Source: an uncultured Collinsella sp.
Lineage (GTDB): Bacteria > Actinomycetota > Coriobacteriia > Coriobacteriales > Coriobacteriaceae
Assembly (NCBI GenBank): GCA_900542235.1
Contig: UQNB01000001.1
Location: 8,208-72,207 of the forward strand
DNA length: 64,000 nucleotides
Reading direction: 5' to 3'
Each line of letters starts with the position of its first letter. Within the stretch, counting starts at the first letter, position 1. Below the pieces are notes generated by a model. That model saw only the letters and a list, made by a program, of their open reading frames with translations, searched no databases and was not told where the DNA came from. Of this stretch, positions 43,582 to 53,126 are shown one piece after another. The position numbers and the translations under genes are program-made.

Positions 43582-45006
43582 GTGGTCTTCGCCCCCCAGG
43601 GAAAACATACGCTGTCGCACCGCGTTTTTGTGACGATCTTTGTCTGCGCCATGGCGGTTATCGTGGCGTTTACGGTGCTGGGTGCGTTCTTTGTGCAAAA
43701 CACCTTGGCGGATGCCACGAGTGCCAACCTGGCGCAAGAAACCGAGCTCATTGCTGCCGCCCTCGACGAGCAGCAGGAGCCCATCCCGTTCTTGCGTAGC
43801 CTCGATCGAGAGGACTTGCGCATCACGCTGATTAACAAGGATGGATCGGTTGCCTACGACAACGAGGCGTCGCCTTCCACACTGCCCAACCATGGCGATC
43901 GCCCCGAGGTCATCGAGGCCTTTGAGAGTGGTTCGGGTTCCGCGGAGCGCGCAAGCTCTACGCTCGACGAGATTATGCTGTATCGCGCCGTCGCCCTTGA
44001 TAACGGCCAGGTTGTCCGCTTGGCGCAGGCTCAGCCTGGCGTTGCGGCGATTTTGCTGTCGATGGTGGCGCCGATGCTGCTTATCGCAGCAGCGGGTGCG
44101 GTACTCTCGTTTTTTATGGCGCGCCGCGAGTCCCGTGCCATCATCGCGCCTTTGCAAGAGGTGGATTTGGACCACCCACGCCGTAGCTATGAGCACGCCT
44201 ATGCCGAGATGGTCCCCATGCTTGAGCGTATTGAGTCGCAGCGCCAGGAGCTCAAGCGCCAAATGGCGGTGCTGGCGGACAACGACCGTATGCGCCGCGA
44301 GTTCACGGCGAATATCACCCATGAGCTCAAGACGCCGCTTACGGCGATTTCGGGCTATGCCGAGCTCATCGCAAACGGCATGGTCGAGGGCGAGGGCGAC
44401 CTGCGCAACTTTGGCGGTCGCATCTATCGTGAGGCGGGCCGCTTGGCAGCGCTTGTCAACGATATCCTTACGCTGTCTAACTTGGACGAGGCCGAGCGTG
44501 CAACTGAGGGCGAGGCGGTGCCCATTGGTTCCACGGAGCCTATTGAGCTCTCGCGTGCCATCTACGCGGTTGAGCAGCGTCTTGAACAGGTCGCCCGTCA
44601 GGCGAATGTGACGATAAGTCATGAGACCAAGCCTGTGGTCATCGAAGGCGTGTCGCGCTTGATTGACGAGCTCATCTATAATCTGGCGAGCAACGCCATC
44701 CGCTACAATCGACCCGGCGGTGCGGTTACGCTGCAGTGCGGCACCAACGACGAAGGCCATCCGTTCCTTGCGGTCGCCGACACGGGAATCGGTATCGCGC
44801 CTGAAGAACAGGGCAAGGTATTTGAGCGGTTCTATCGCGTGGACAAGAGTAGGTCCAAGGCGCGCGGCGGAACCGGTCTGGGGCTTGCAATTGTCAAGCA
44901 TGCGGCCCTGTATCATCACGCCACGCTCGATTTGTCGAGCGAGTTGGGCGTGGGAACCACCATTACGGTGACGTTTCCCATACAGCAGGACGAGCCATTC
45001 GCATAG
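43582..45006 (+). CDS. phoR: phosphate-regulon sensor histidine kinase PhoR-like
   Basis: The protein is 474 residues. Membrane helices at about 17-40 and 150-175 bracket an extracytoplasmic sensor domain. The linker is followed by HisKA ITHELKTPLTAISGYAELI (His247) and HATPase with GTGLGLAIVKH. The GTG start lies three bases after the phoB stop. Confidence 0.92.
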   Translation: MVFAPQGKHTLSHRVFVTIFVCAMAVIVAFTVLGAFFVQNTLADATSANLAQETELIAAALDEQQEPIPFLRSLDREDLRITLINKDGSVAYDNEASPSTLPNHGDRPEVIEAFESGSGSAERASSTLDEIMLYRAVALDNGQVVRLAQAQPGVAAILLSMVAPMLLIAAAGAVLSFFMARRESRAIIAPLQEVDLDHPRRSYEHAYAEMVPMLERIESQRQELKRQMAVLADNDRMRREFTANITHELKTPLTAISGYAELIANGMVEGEGDLRNFGGRIYREAGRLAALVNDILTLSNLDEAERATEGEAVPIGSTEPIELSRAIYAVEQRLEQVARQANVTISHETKPVVIEGVSRLIDELIYNLASNAIRYNRPGGAVTLQCGTNDEGHPFLAVADTGIGIAPEEQGKVFERFYRVDKSRSKARGGTGLGLAIVKHAALYHHATLDLSSELGVGTTITVTFPIQQDEPFA

Positions 45007-45031
45007 CGATACAACATAGATATTGATGTAG

Positions 45032-45066
45032 ACGCCGCATTTGACTTTCGGGTGCGGCGTTGTTGT
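45032..45066 (+). terminator. probable phoR terminator
   Basis: An 8-bp stem (45032-45039 with 45053-45060) and weakly T-rich tail. Confidence 0.55.
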
Positions 45067-45201
45067 GCAATTTTACGATTGCTTCCGACATTTTTACAGG
45101 AGAGCCTGTTTCTTATGTATAGAGTTTGGTCTCGGTAAAAAGATGCGATAACATACGGACAGTTTTGTCAATCCGAACTGGGGAAATGAAAGGCAAGCTG
45201 C

Positions 45202-45858
45202 ATGACCCTTCTCGAACTGTTCCAGCTGCTCAAAAAGCACCTCAAGCTGGTCATCACCCTTCCGGTGGTCTGCGCGATCGCCATGGGCATCGTGTCCTTC
45301 GTTGCGATGGACAACACCTACACCGCGACGACGAGCATGTACATTCTCGCCAAGACCGACGATAGCGGTCAGATGAGCTACAACGATCTCTCGGCGAGTC
45401 AGATGCTTTCCAACGATATCGCCACGCTGCTGGATAGTGATAGCGTTAAGAGCGGCGCCGCCAATGAACTGGGCCTCACCGATCTGGATGACTACAAGGT
45501 GTCTGTTTCCTCCGAGACCACCACGCGTGTCATTACGCTTTCGGTTACCGGCACCGATGCCAAGGAGACGGCTAAGGTCGCAAAGGCCATAGCTAGCTCG
45601 GTGAGTACGGTCGCTCAGAACGTCGGCGCTGCCCAGAGCATCAACGTTATCGACGAGGCTAAGACCCCCGAAGCCCCCAGCGGCCCCAAGCGTATGCTGT
45701 ACGTTGCTGTCGCGTTCCTCGCGGGCATCTTTATCGCAGTTGCCTATGTCGTTTTGGCAGACATGCTCAACACCCGCATCCGCGGTGCCGAAGAGGCAGA
45801 AGAGCTCCTGGGCATTCCCGTTGTTGGCCGAATTCCGGCTATGAAAGGTGGTAAATAG
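45202..45858 (+). CDS. Wzz/CpsC-type polysaccharide co-polymerase
   Basis: The protein is 218 residues with two membrane helices (about 16-38 and 165-190) and an extracytoplasmic helical domain; the C-terminal cytoplasmic tail ends IPVVGRIPAMKGGK. In Gram-positive bacteria it activates the adjacent BY-kinase and controls capsule chain length. It lies two bases upstream of the kinase. No glycosyltransferases follow, so it is a compact regulatory module. Confidence 0.9.
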   Translation: MTLLELFQLLKKHLKLVITLPVVCAIAMGIVSFVAMDNTYTATTSMYILAKTDDSGQMSYNDLSASQMLSNDIATLLDSDSVKSGAANELGLTDLDDYKVSVSSETTTRVITLSVTGTDAKETAKVAKAIASSVSTVAQNVGAAQSINVIDEAKTPEAPSGPKRMLYVAVAFLAGIFIAVAYVVLADMLNTRIRGAEEAEELLGIPVVGRIPAMKGGK

Positions 45859-45860
45859 GC

Positions 45861-46598
45861 ATGGCTAAGGCAAAGAACACCGATAAGCTCGTTGTACAGA
45901 ATGCCGCCAAGACCCTTCTGGCCAACATCCGCTTTGCGAGCGTGGACGACCCCATTCGCACCATCACCGTTACCTCCTCGATTCCCAACGAGGGCAAGTC
46001 TACGGTTTCCATTAACCTTGCTCAGGCAATTGCCACGAGTGGCAAGTCCGTGCTCCTGGTTGAGGCCGATATGCGCCGCAGGTCCCTTTCCGATATGCTC
46101 GGCGTTCGTTCGCGCGGCGGACTCTATGCGGTTCTTTCCGAGCAGATCTCCATTGACCAGGCAATTGTCGAGACGGGTCAGAAGAACTTCTACTTCCTTG
46201 ATGCCGAGCCGCATATTCCCAATCCTGCCGACATCATCGTCTCTCACCGCTTTGCCAAGCTGGTAAAGGCACTGTCTGCTAAGTTCCAGTACGTCATCTT
46301 CGACGCTCCCCCGGTCGGCACCTTCATCGATGCTGCCGAGATTGCCAGCCTGACCGACGGCACGCTGTTCGTGGTGCGCGAGGACTTCACCAAGCGCGAG
46401 GAGGCGCTCAACGCCATCGGTCAGCTTAAGAAGTCCGAGAAGGTCAAGCTCATCGGTACCGTTATGAACTACTGCGAGACCGAGACCAGCGAGTACTACT
46501 ACTCCTACTACACCAAGGACGGTAAGAAGGTTAAGAAGGGCTCCGACGATCAGGGGACTTCCAAAAAGGGCATCTTCACCAACCGAGCAAACGTTTAG
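45861..46598 (+). CDS. bacterial tyrosine kinase, CpsD type
   Basis: The protein is 245 residues. Walker A SSIPNEGKST, Walker A' VLLVEADMRRR, Walker B YVIFDAPP, and a C-terminal tyrosine cluster (SEYYYSYY, about 213-220) for autophosphorylation are present. It partners with the upstream CpsC-like protein and is dephosphorylated by the PHP phosphatase encoded next. Confidence 0.93.
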   Translation: MAKAKNTDKLVVQNAAKTLLANIRFASVDDPIRTITVTSSIPNEGKSTVSINLAQAIATSGKSVLLVEADMRRRSLSDMLGVRSRGGLYAVLSEQISIDQAIVETGQKNFYFLDAEPHIPNPADIIVSHRFAKLVKALSAKFQYVIFDAPPVGTFIDAAEIASLTDGTLFVVREDFTKREEALNAIGQLKKSEKVKLIGTVMNYCETETSEYYYSYYTKDGKKVKKGSDDQGTSKKGIFTNRANV

Positions 46599-46615
46599 TT
46601 GATTAAGGCTGACCT

Positions 46616-47266
46616 ATGCGTGACATTCATTGCCATATCTTGCCGGGTGTAGACGACGGCGCCGCCGATCTCGATGAGAGCTTGGCGATGCTCGAGGCTG
46701 CCAAGCGGGCCGGTGTAACCAGAATCGTTTGCACTCCTCACTGCCGTGATCCCTATTTTGATTACGACAAGATGTGGGATGCCTTTGAGCTGCTGCGCGA
46801 TAACGCTGACGGTTTTCCGCTCCAGATGGGCTTCGAGGTCAACCATCGAAAGCTCGTTGAGCTTGGTATCGATGCCGCGGAGCACTTGCATTTCGATGGG
46901 ACCAACGAGTTTCTGCTCGAGCTTTCGACGCATGCCGATGCGTATGCGTTTAGAGAGTACGAGAACACGATTTACGATTTGCAGTGCCGTGGCTACCAGG
47001 TGATCATCGCTCATCCTGAGCGCTATCGTGCGGTTCAAAAGGATGTAAGCGTGGCGGAGCGCCTGGTCGATATGGGCTGCAAGCTGCAGGCTTCGGCGGA
47101 CTTTATTGCCGGCGGTCGCTTTGGTCGCGAGAAAAAGCCGGCACAGCGCCTGTTCGATCAGAACCTGTACAGCTTCATCGCGAGCGATGCCCATAACGTG
47201 GGTCATTACGATTGCCTGGCGAAGGCTCGCGCGAAGTTTAGCGTGCGCGGAGCTCATTTTCGCTAA
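46616..47266 (+). CDS. PHP-type tyrosine phosphatase, CpsB family
   Basis: The protein is 216 residues. DIHCHILPGVDDGA, CTPH, the internal Glu, IIAHPER and SDAH form the metal-binding PHP set. It completes the CpsB-C-D signalling module that controls exopolysaccharide synthesis. It is co-directional with the kinase, with a short gap. Confidence 0.92.
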   Translation: MRDIHCHILPGVDDGAADLDESLAMLEAAKRAGVTRIVCTPHCRDPYFDYDKMWDAFELLRDNADGFPLQMGFEVNHRKLVELGIDAAEHLHFDGTNEFLLELSTHADAYAFREYENTIYDLQCRGYQVIIAHPERYRAVQKDVSVAERLVDMGCKLQASADFIAGGRFGREKKPAQRLFDQNLYSFIASDAHNVGHYDCLAKARAKFSVRGAHFR

Positions 47267-47305
47267 AATCTGTCCCTAACGTTCGCATTGAATGAAAGGG
47301 CAGCC

Positions 47306-47806
47306 ATGGATATCCAACTTAAGACGGGATGCTTTGATGACGCGGCGTTGGTGCGCCGCGTCATTTTTATGGACGAGCAGGGCTACGAGAATGAGTTCGA
47401 CGCTATCGACGAGGATCCGAACTGCATTCATGTGACGCTCTATGTAGACGGCGAGCTTGCCGGTTGCTCGCGCGTGTTTCCCGAAGAGCTTGAGCGCGCG
47501 GCTGACGCAGAGGCTCCGGTGTCGCCGGCGTGCGACTTGGACGAAGGTGTCGCGGCGGGGGAGACCTACATTATGGGGCGCGTGGCCGTGCTGCCGGCTA
47601 TGCGTCGTCGCGGACTGGCGAGTGCGATCGTGGAGACCAGTGCTTCGTGTGCACGCGATGCCGGCGCCAAGCTTATTAAGCTGCATGCGCAGGAATACGT
47701 GCTGCCGCTCTATGTAAAGGCGGGCTACACGCAAATTGCCCCGGTAGATTACGAAGACGAGGGCCAGCCCCATGTCTGGATGGCCAAGCGCGTAGATGGC
47801 AGATAG
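47306..47806 (+). CDS. GNAT family acetyltransferase
   Basis: The protein is 166 residues with a GNAT fold: VTLYVDGELAGCSRV, GRVAVLPAMRRRGLASAIV (the acetyl-CoA loop) and YVKAGYTQ. The nearest pattern is the ElaA/YjcF group. The ATG at 47306 has AAAGGG five bases upstream. Confidence 0.88.
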   Translation: MDIQLKTGCFDDAALVRRVIFMDEQGYENEFDAIDEDPNCIHVTLYVDGELAGCSRVFPEELERAADAEAPVSPACDLDEGVAAGETYIMGRVAVLPAMRRRGLASAIVETSASCARDAGAKLIKLHAQEYVLPLYVKAGYTQIAPVDYEDEGQPHVWMAKRVDGR

Positions 47807-47916
47807 GGACGTTCCTTTTCTGCCGGCAGCTGGGGACACTCCTTGGCAATTGACGCATTGGAGCGCTCGGACATACAGTTTTTCGATTCCGTATGTATAT
47901 ATGCGCGCTATTGGGT

Positions 47917-47922
47917 TATAAA
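47917..47922 (+). promoter_or_regulatory. -10 element of htpG
   Basis: TATAAA about 90 bp before htpG. No good -35 is found at normal spacing. An intrinsic terminator lies between it and the gene. Confidence 0.4.
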
Positions 47923-47953
47923 ATCTAAGTCTGAACATAGCAGGTCTGCGATG

Positions 47954-47978
47954 CGGCTCGGGCAACCGGGCCGTTTTT
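47954..47978 (+). terminator. terminator-like hairpin in the htpG leader
   Basis: An 8-bp stem (47954-47961 with 47966-47973, one G-U pair), GCAA loop and T5. It lies after the likely promoter and 31 bp before the ATG, so it looks like an attenuator rather than the end of another gene. Confidence 0.6.
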
Positions 47979-48008
47979 GCGGACGGGGGTAGCGCGAAAG
48001 GACTGCAC

Positions 48009-50033
48009 ATGCGTCAATTTAAGACCGAGAGCAAAAAACTGCTCGACCTCATGATCAACTCCATCTACACCAATAAGGAAATCTTCCTGCGCGAGCTTAT
48101 CTCTAACGCGAGCGACGCCGTCGACAAGCTCAACTTTAAGAGCCTGCAGGATCCGAGCGTCAAGATCAACCAGGGCGACCTGGCCATTCGCGTCTCCTTT
48201 GATAAAGACGCCCGCACCATTACCATCTCGGATAACGGCATTGGCATGACCGCCGAGGAGCTCGAGCGCAATCTGGGCACCATCGCCCATTCCGGCTCCG
48301 AGGAGTTTAAGACCGAGAACGCCGAGCAGCAGGGCTCCGATGTCGACATCATCGGCCAGTTTGGCGTGGGCTTCTACTCTGCCTTTATGGTTGCCAGCCA
48401 TGTGAAGGTCGTCAGCCGCGCCTATGGCGAGGATGTCGCCCATGTGTGGGAATCCGACGGTCTTGAGGGCTACACCATCGAGGACGGTGAGCGCGCCGAG
48501 CACGGCACCGATGTCATCCTGACGCTGCGCGAGAACGAGAAGCTCGATGCCGACGGCGAGGCCGAGACCTACGATCGCTTCCTGACCGAGTGGGGTCTCA
48601 AGAGTCTGATTCAGCAGTACAGCAACTATGTGCGCTACCCGATTCAGATGATGGTGTCCAAGAGCCGCCAGAAACCCAAGCCCGAGGACGCCGGCGACGA
48701 TTACAAGCCCGAGTACGAGGACTACCAGGAGCTCGAGACCGTCAATTCCATGACACCGATCTGGAAGAAGCGCAGCTCCGATGTCGAGCAGAAGGACTAC
48801 GACGAGTTCTACAAGTCCACGTTCCACGACTTTGACGATCCTGCGCGCACCATCAGCTTCCATGCCGAGGGCACGCTCGAGTACGATGCCCTGCTGTTTG
48901 TGCCGGGCCGCGCGCCGTTCGATCTGTACAGCAAGGATTACGAGAAGGGTCTGGCACTCTACAGCTCCAACGTCCTGATCATGGAGAAGTGCGACGACCT
49001 GCTGCCCGACTACTACAACTTTGTCCGCGGCGTCGTGGATTCCGCCGATGTGTCGCTCAACATCTCGCGTGAGACGCTGCAGCAGAACCGTCAGCTCAAG
49101 GCCATCGCCAAGCGTGTGGAAAAGAAGATCACCGCCGACCTTGAGGATATGCGTGACAACGACCGCGAGGCCTACGAGAAGTTCTTTGAGAACTTTGGCC
49201 GCGGTCTTAAGTACGGCATCTACTCGAGCTATGGCATGAAGGCCGATGAGCTCGCCGATCTGTTGCTGTTCTGGTCTGCCAAGGAACAGAAGATGATTAC
49301 CCTGGCCGAGTATGCCAAGGGCATGCCCGAGGATCAGAAGGCCATCTACTACGCCGCCGGCGACTCGCGTGAGCGCTTGGCCAAGATGCCCGTGGTAAAG
49401 GGCGTGCTCGACCGCGGCTATGACGTGCTGCTGCTGACGCAGGACGTGGATGAGTTCACCTTCCAGGCTATGCGTGAGTACGTTGCCGCCGATATGCCCA
49501 AGATCTACGAGGACGATGCCGCCCGCGAGGCTGCCGAGAAGGCCGTGGCCGATGGTGCCGAGCCCGAGGTTGAGGATCGTCACCTGGAGCTCAAGAACGT
49601 CGCAACCGGTGATCTTGACCTGGCGACCGAGGACGAGAAAAAGGAGGCCGAGGACGCCACCAAGGAGAACGAGGACCTCTTTAACGCCATGAAGGAGGCA
49701 CTCGGCGACAAGGTCGAGAAGGTTGCCGTCTCTGCGCGCCTGACCGATGCTCCCGCGTGCATCACCACCGAGGGCCCGCTTTCGCTCGAGATGGAGAAGG
49801 TGCTCCAGAAGGGTCCCGAGGGCGCGCCCGACGGTATGCCCAAGAGCCAGCGCGTGCTCGAGCTCAACGCCAAGCACCCGGTCTTTTCCAAGCTCGTCGC
49901 CGCTCAGAAGGCGGGCGACGCCGACAAGATCAAGCAGTACTCCGGTTTGCTCTATGACCAGGCCCTGCTGGTCGAGGGCATCCTCCCCGAGGATCCCGTA
50001 GCCTTCGCGGCGGCTGTTTGCAACTTGATGTAG
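48009..50033 (+). CDS. htpG: molecular chaperone HtpG (Hsp90)
   Basis: ATP-dependent chaperone. The protein is 674 residues. The N-terminal ATPase domain has ELISNASDA, DNGIGM, GTIAHSGS and GQFGVGFYS. The middle and C-terminal dimer domains follow, with a Lys/Glu-rich insert (about 535-560). The GAAAGGAC site lies upstream of the ATG. Confidence 0.96.
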   Translation: MRQFKTESKKLLDLMINSIYTNKEIFLRELISNASDAVDKLNFKSLQDPSVKINQGDLAIRVSFDKDARTITISDNGIGMTAEELERNLGTIAHSGSEEFKTENAEQQGSDVDIIGQFGVGFYSAFMVASHVKVVSRAYGEDVAHVWESDGLEGYTIEDGERAEHGTDVILTLRENEKLDADGEAETYDRFLTEWGLKSLIQQYSNYVRYPIQMMVSKSRQKPKPEDAGDDYKPEYEDYQELETVNSMTPIWKKRSSDVEQKDYDEFYKSTFHDFDDPARTISFHAEGTLEYDALLFVPGRAPFDLYSKDYEKGLALYSSNVLIMEKCDDLLPDYYNFVRGVVDSADVSLNISRETLQQNRQLKAIAKRVEKKITADLEDMRDNDREAYEKFFENFGRGLKYGIYSSYGMKADELADLLLFWSAKEQKMITLAEYAKGMPEDQKAIYYAAGDSRERLAKMPVVKGVLDRGYDVLLLTQDVDEFTFQAMREYVAADMPKIYEDDAAREAAEKAVADGAEPEVEDRHLELKNVATGDLDLATEDEKKEAEDATKENEDLFNAMKEALGDKVEKVAVSARLTDAPACITTEGPLSLEMEKVLQKGPEGAPDGMPKSQRVLELNAKHPVFSKLVAAQKAGDADKIKQYSGLLYDQALLVEGILPEDPVAFAAAVCNLM

Positions 50034-50063
50034 TTCGGGGATACGGCACCGTAACTAGATTAG

Positions 50064-50133
50064 AACGAGAGTGGATAATCTCCCACTTTTGGCTCGAATG
50101 CGGGCTTGAAGTGGGAGATTTTCCACTCTCGTT
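50064..50133. repeat. repeat family R2, inverted repeat after htpG
   Basis: 25-bp arms (50064-50088 and 50109-50133) with one mismatch, a 20-base loop, and a T-rich right flank. The core GTGGATAATCTCCCAC recurs in degraded form at 58033-58096. It may act as the htpG terminator. Confidence 0.75.
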
Positions 50134-50217
50134 TCCTTTTGAATGATTCCTCCGTCCCCAAGGGATCAATTATTTGTCGGGGTTGTGGTTTTGTGACCTG
50201 CTGAAATTAAAGATACT

Positions 50218-50229
50218 GTACAACTGTAC
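50218..50229. promoter_or_regulatory. palindromic operator candidate upstream of the YhgE pair
   Basis: GTACA-AC-TGTAC directly follows GATACT (50212-50217), a possible -10. Position and symmetry fit a repressor site, but no regulator gene is adjacent. Confidence 0.35.
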
Positions 50230-50345
50230 GTTAATTCGTCTTCGTAGTATATTGCTACCCGCAAAACTCAATACCATTGTGCTCTGAGACGCTAAAGCGC
50301 CTACGTACAATGGTTATCAATAGTACGATTCGATTCAACGACAGG

Positions 50346-53126
50346 ATGGATGGTCCAAGCGTGAGTCTCGGCAGCAAACTATCCAATGCAAAGGTCTCCT
50401 TTGCGATATTTAAGCGCGACATTAAGCGACTGCTTGTGAACCCCGTCGCCTTGGTGGTTACCCTTGGCGTGTGCGTTATTCCCTCGCTGTATGCCTGGTA
50501 CAACATCGTGGCCAACTGGGATCCGTACGGAAACACCCAGGGCATCAAGATTGCCATCGCCAACAACGATCGGGGCACCCAAAACGACCTGGTGGGCGAG
50601 CTCAACGCGGGCGATCAGGTCGTCGATCAGCTCAAGGAGAACGATCAGCTGGGCTGGACCTTCGTCGATTCTGCGGCCGATGCCAAAGAGGGCGTCGAGA
50701 GCGGTGAGTACTATGCGGCCATCGTAGTCCCCAAGAACTTCTCGGATAACCTGGTTTCGATGCTCGACGGCAACTACCATCAGCCCAAGCTTACGTACTA
50801 CGTCAATGAGAAGAAGAGCGCTATTGCGCCCAAGGTTACCGACACCGGTGCAAACACCATCGAGGAGCAGATCAACTCGGAATTTGTCTCCACGGTGGGC
50901 GAGACCGTTGCCAGTATTGCCAAGGATGCCGGAGTCGATTTAAAGGACAAGGCAACCCAGACTCAGGATTCGTTGGCCGGTTCGGTATCAGAGGCTTCCG
51001 ATACGTTGGGCGAAGTGCGTGATTCGATTGGCGACATGAATGCCGCCATCGATAAGACGAGTGGTTCCATTGCCTCGGCAGATGCGGCACTTGCCGGTCT
51101 GCAGGGTCAGGCGCCGTCGCTGACGCAGGCGATCTCCCAGGGCAATGACCTGCTGAGCGAGGCTCGCGCCACGGCGGGCAACTCTGTCGCCTCGCTCTCC
51201 AAGGCGCTCTCGGAAGGCAGCCTTGCGCTCACCAAGACGTCAGCCTCCGCAAACGCTGCGATTGGCAAGCTGACGGGCACGGTCGCATCTACGACTACCC
51301 GTATCGACAACTCGCTTGAGTCTCTCCAAGCGACGATCGACCACAATAAGGCCGTTATCGGGCACTTGGAAATTCTCGTCAATGACACGTCGACAGGTTC
51401 CAAGGAAATTGACGCGCGCATTGTATCGATCATCGATTTGCTCCGCGAGCAGAATGAAAAGCTTCAGAGCATCAAGGACGGTCTGTCTGCGCAGTCGAGC
51501 GCCATGGCGAATGACGCTGCGGCTGTCTCGGGTGCCAGCGACGCTATCAATAATGCAATTCAGACCGGTGCGACCAACCTTGGCCAGGCTCAGACGGACC
51601 TGGGTCAAAACGCGCTGCCGAAGGTCTCGAGCGCACTTGATTCGTTTGCCGCCGTCTCGGGTGATCTGACGGGAATCGTGTCTGGCCTCACGCCTACTAT
51701 TGCAAGTGCGCGCGGTACACTTTCGCAACTCAACGCCACGCTCGGTCAGGCCAAGACCACGCTGTCCCAGACCGATGCCTCGCTTGCCAAGGTCCAGGAC
51801 AAGCTCGCAACCGCCGCCAACGACATCGCGGCGCTACAGACCTCCGAGTCCATGGGCGAGCTGGCCGGCCTGATGGGCGTCGACGTCGATGATGTTGCAG
51901 ACTTCATGGCATCTCCGGTCGAGCTGACCTCAAAGTCAATTTACCCGGTCAAGAGCTTTGGTTCGGGCATTGCCCCGTTCTATACCAATCTGGCGCTGTG
52001 GGTGGGCGGCTACGTGCTTATCGCCATCTACAAGCTCGAGGTCGACCGCGAAGGCATCGGCAGCTTTACCGCGCGTCAGGGCTACTTTGGCCGCTGGTTG
52101 CTCCTGGTGATCCTGGGCGCGTTGCAGGCCATCATCGTTACGGTAGGCGATCTGGTGATCGGCGTGCAGTGCGTCAGCCCGCTGCTGTTCGTGCTGGGCG
52201 GCATCGCCATCTCGTTCACCTACGTCAATATCATCTATGCGCTGTCCACCACGTTTAAGCATATCGGCAAGGCTATCGGCGTCATTCTGGTTATCGTGCA
52301 GATCCCGGGTTCGTCGGGCATGTACCCCATCGAGATGATGCCAGGCTTCTTCCAGTGGCTGCACCCGCTGCTGCCCTTTACCTACGGCATCAATCTGCTG
52401 CGCGAGACGGTCGGCGGCATGTATTCGTTCAACTACCTGTTTAACCTGTGCATTCTGGGCGTGTTCTTGATCGTGGCGCTCTTTATCGGTCTGCAGCTGC
52501 GTCCGCTGCTGCTCAACCTTAACCTGCTCTTTGATAAACAGCTTTCCACGACCGGTATGATGATTTGCGAGTCCAACGACCTGCCGCGCCAGCGCTACTC
52601 GCTGCGCACGGCCATGCGTGTCATGCTCGATTCCGATTCGTACCGTCGCGAACTGCTCGATCATGCGGTCGCCTTTGAACATCGCTACCCGTACTACATC
52701 AAGGGCGGTTTTGCCGCCGTGGTGGGCGTTCAGGTCCTGCTCTTTGTCCTGTCGACGGTTCTCGATATCGACAATAACGGCAAGATCATCCTGCTTGTCA
52801 TTTGGATCATCTCGGTTATTGCCATCTGCGGCTGGCTTATCAATATCGAATATATCCGCGCGAGCCTCAATACCCAGATGCGCATCTCGGCGCTTTCGGA
52901 TGAGGACCTGCGTCGCGAGATGCGCGAACACACGGCCGCCATTCCTGCCGCCCGCCACATGTTTGGCCTCAACGCCAGCGAGCGTGGTGCCAAGGGCGGC
53001 GATCAGTCCACGGGCCGCTTGCCGCATATCGGCTCGCACCATAAATCTCAGGGCAGCGACAGCACAGCCACAAATGATGGAGATACCACCGCGCTTGGCA
53101 AGCACTCCAAAGGAGGTGAGGCATAA
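50346..53126 (+). CDS. YhgE/Pip family membrane protein (first of tandem pair)
   Basis: The protein is about 926 residues. N-terminal helix with VVTLGVCVIPSLYAWYNI, then the YhgE motif (NWDPYGNTQGIKIAIANND). A long extracytoplasmic coiled-coil segment rich in Ser/Ala/Asp (about 170-530) and five to six C-terminal ABC-2-like membrane helices (about 575-720) follow. An extra hydrophobic pair and a charged tail (about 800-926) are absent from its neighbour. The start is uncertain (ATG 50310, ATG 50346 or GTG 50361). The family includes phage-infection protein and type VII-associated factors; the cargo is unknown. Confidence 0.88.
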   Translation: MDGPSVSLGSKLSNAKVSFAIFKRDIKRLLVNPVALVVTLGVCVIPSLYAWYNIVANWDPYGNTQGIKIAIANNDRGTQNDLVGELNAGDQVVDQLKENDQLGWTFVDSAADAKEGVESGEYYAAIVVPKNFSDNLVSMLDGNYHQPKLTYYVNEKKSAIAPKVTDTGANTIEEQINSEFVSTVGETVASIAKDAGVDLKDKATQTQDSLAGSVSEASDTLGEVRDSIGDMNAAIDKTSGSIASADAALAGLQGQAPSLTQAISQGNDLLSEARATAGNSVASLSKALSEGSLALTKTSASANAAIGKLTGTVASTTTRIDNSLESLQATIDHNKAVIGHLEILVNDTSTGSKEIDARIVSIIDLLREQNEKLQSIKDGLSAQSSAMANDAAAVSGASDAINNAIQTGATNLGQAQTDLGQNALPKVSSALDSFAAVSGDLTGIVSGLTPTIASARGTLSQLNATLGQAKTTLSQTDASLAKVQDKLATAANDIAALQTSESMGELAGLMGVDVDDVADFMASPVELTSKSIYPVKSFGSGIAPFYTNLALWVGGYVLIAIYKLEVDREGIGSFTARQGYFGRWLLLVILGALQAIIVTVGDLVIGVQCVSPLLFVLGGIAISFTYVNIIYALSTTFKHIGKAIGVILVIVQIPGSSGMYPIEMMPGFFQWLHPLLPFTYGINLLRETVGGMYSFNYLFNLCILGVFLIVALFIGLQLRPLLLNLNLLFDKQLSTTGMMICESNDLPRQRYSLRTAMRVMLDSDSYRRELLDHAVAFEHRYPYYIKGGFAAVVGVQVLLFVLSTVLDIDNNGKIILLVIWIISVIAICGWLINIEYIRASLNTQMRISALSDEDLRREMREHTAAIPAARHMFGLNASERGAKGGDQSTGRLPHIGSHHKSQGSDSTATNDGDTTALGKHSKGGEA

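Noticed and set aside
42730..44919. Open frame of about 729 codons on the minus strand opposite pstB, phoB and phoR
   Set aside because: It is antisense to three well-supported genes, rich in His, Arg and Gly in a way typical of the reverse of GC-rich codons, and shows no domain.
47925..49877. 650-codon open frame opposite htpG
   Set aside because: Shadow of htpG: Leu/Gly/His-rich composition, no motif, no ribosome site.
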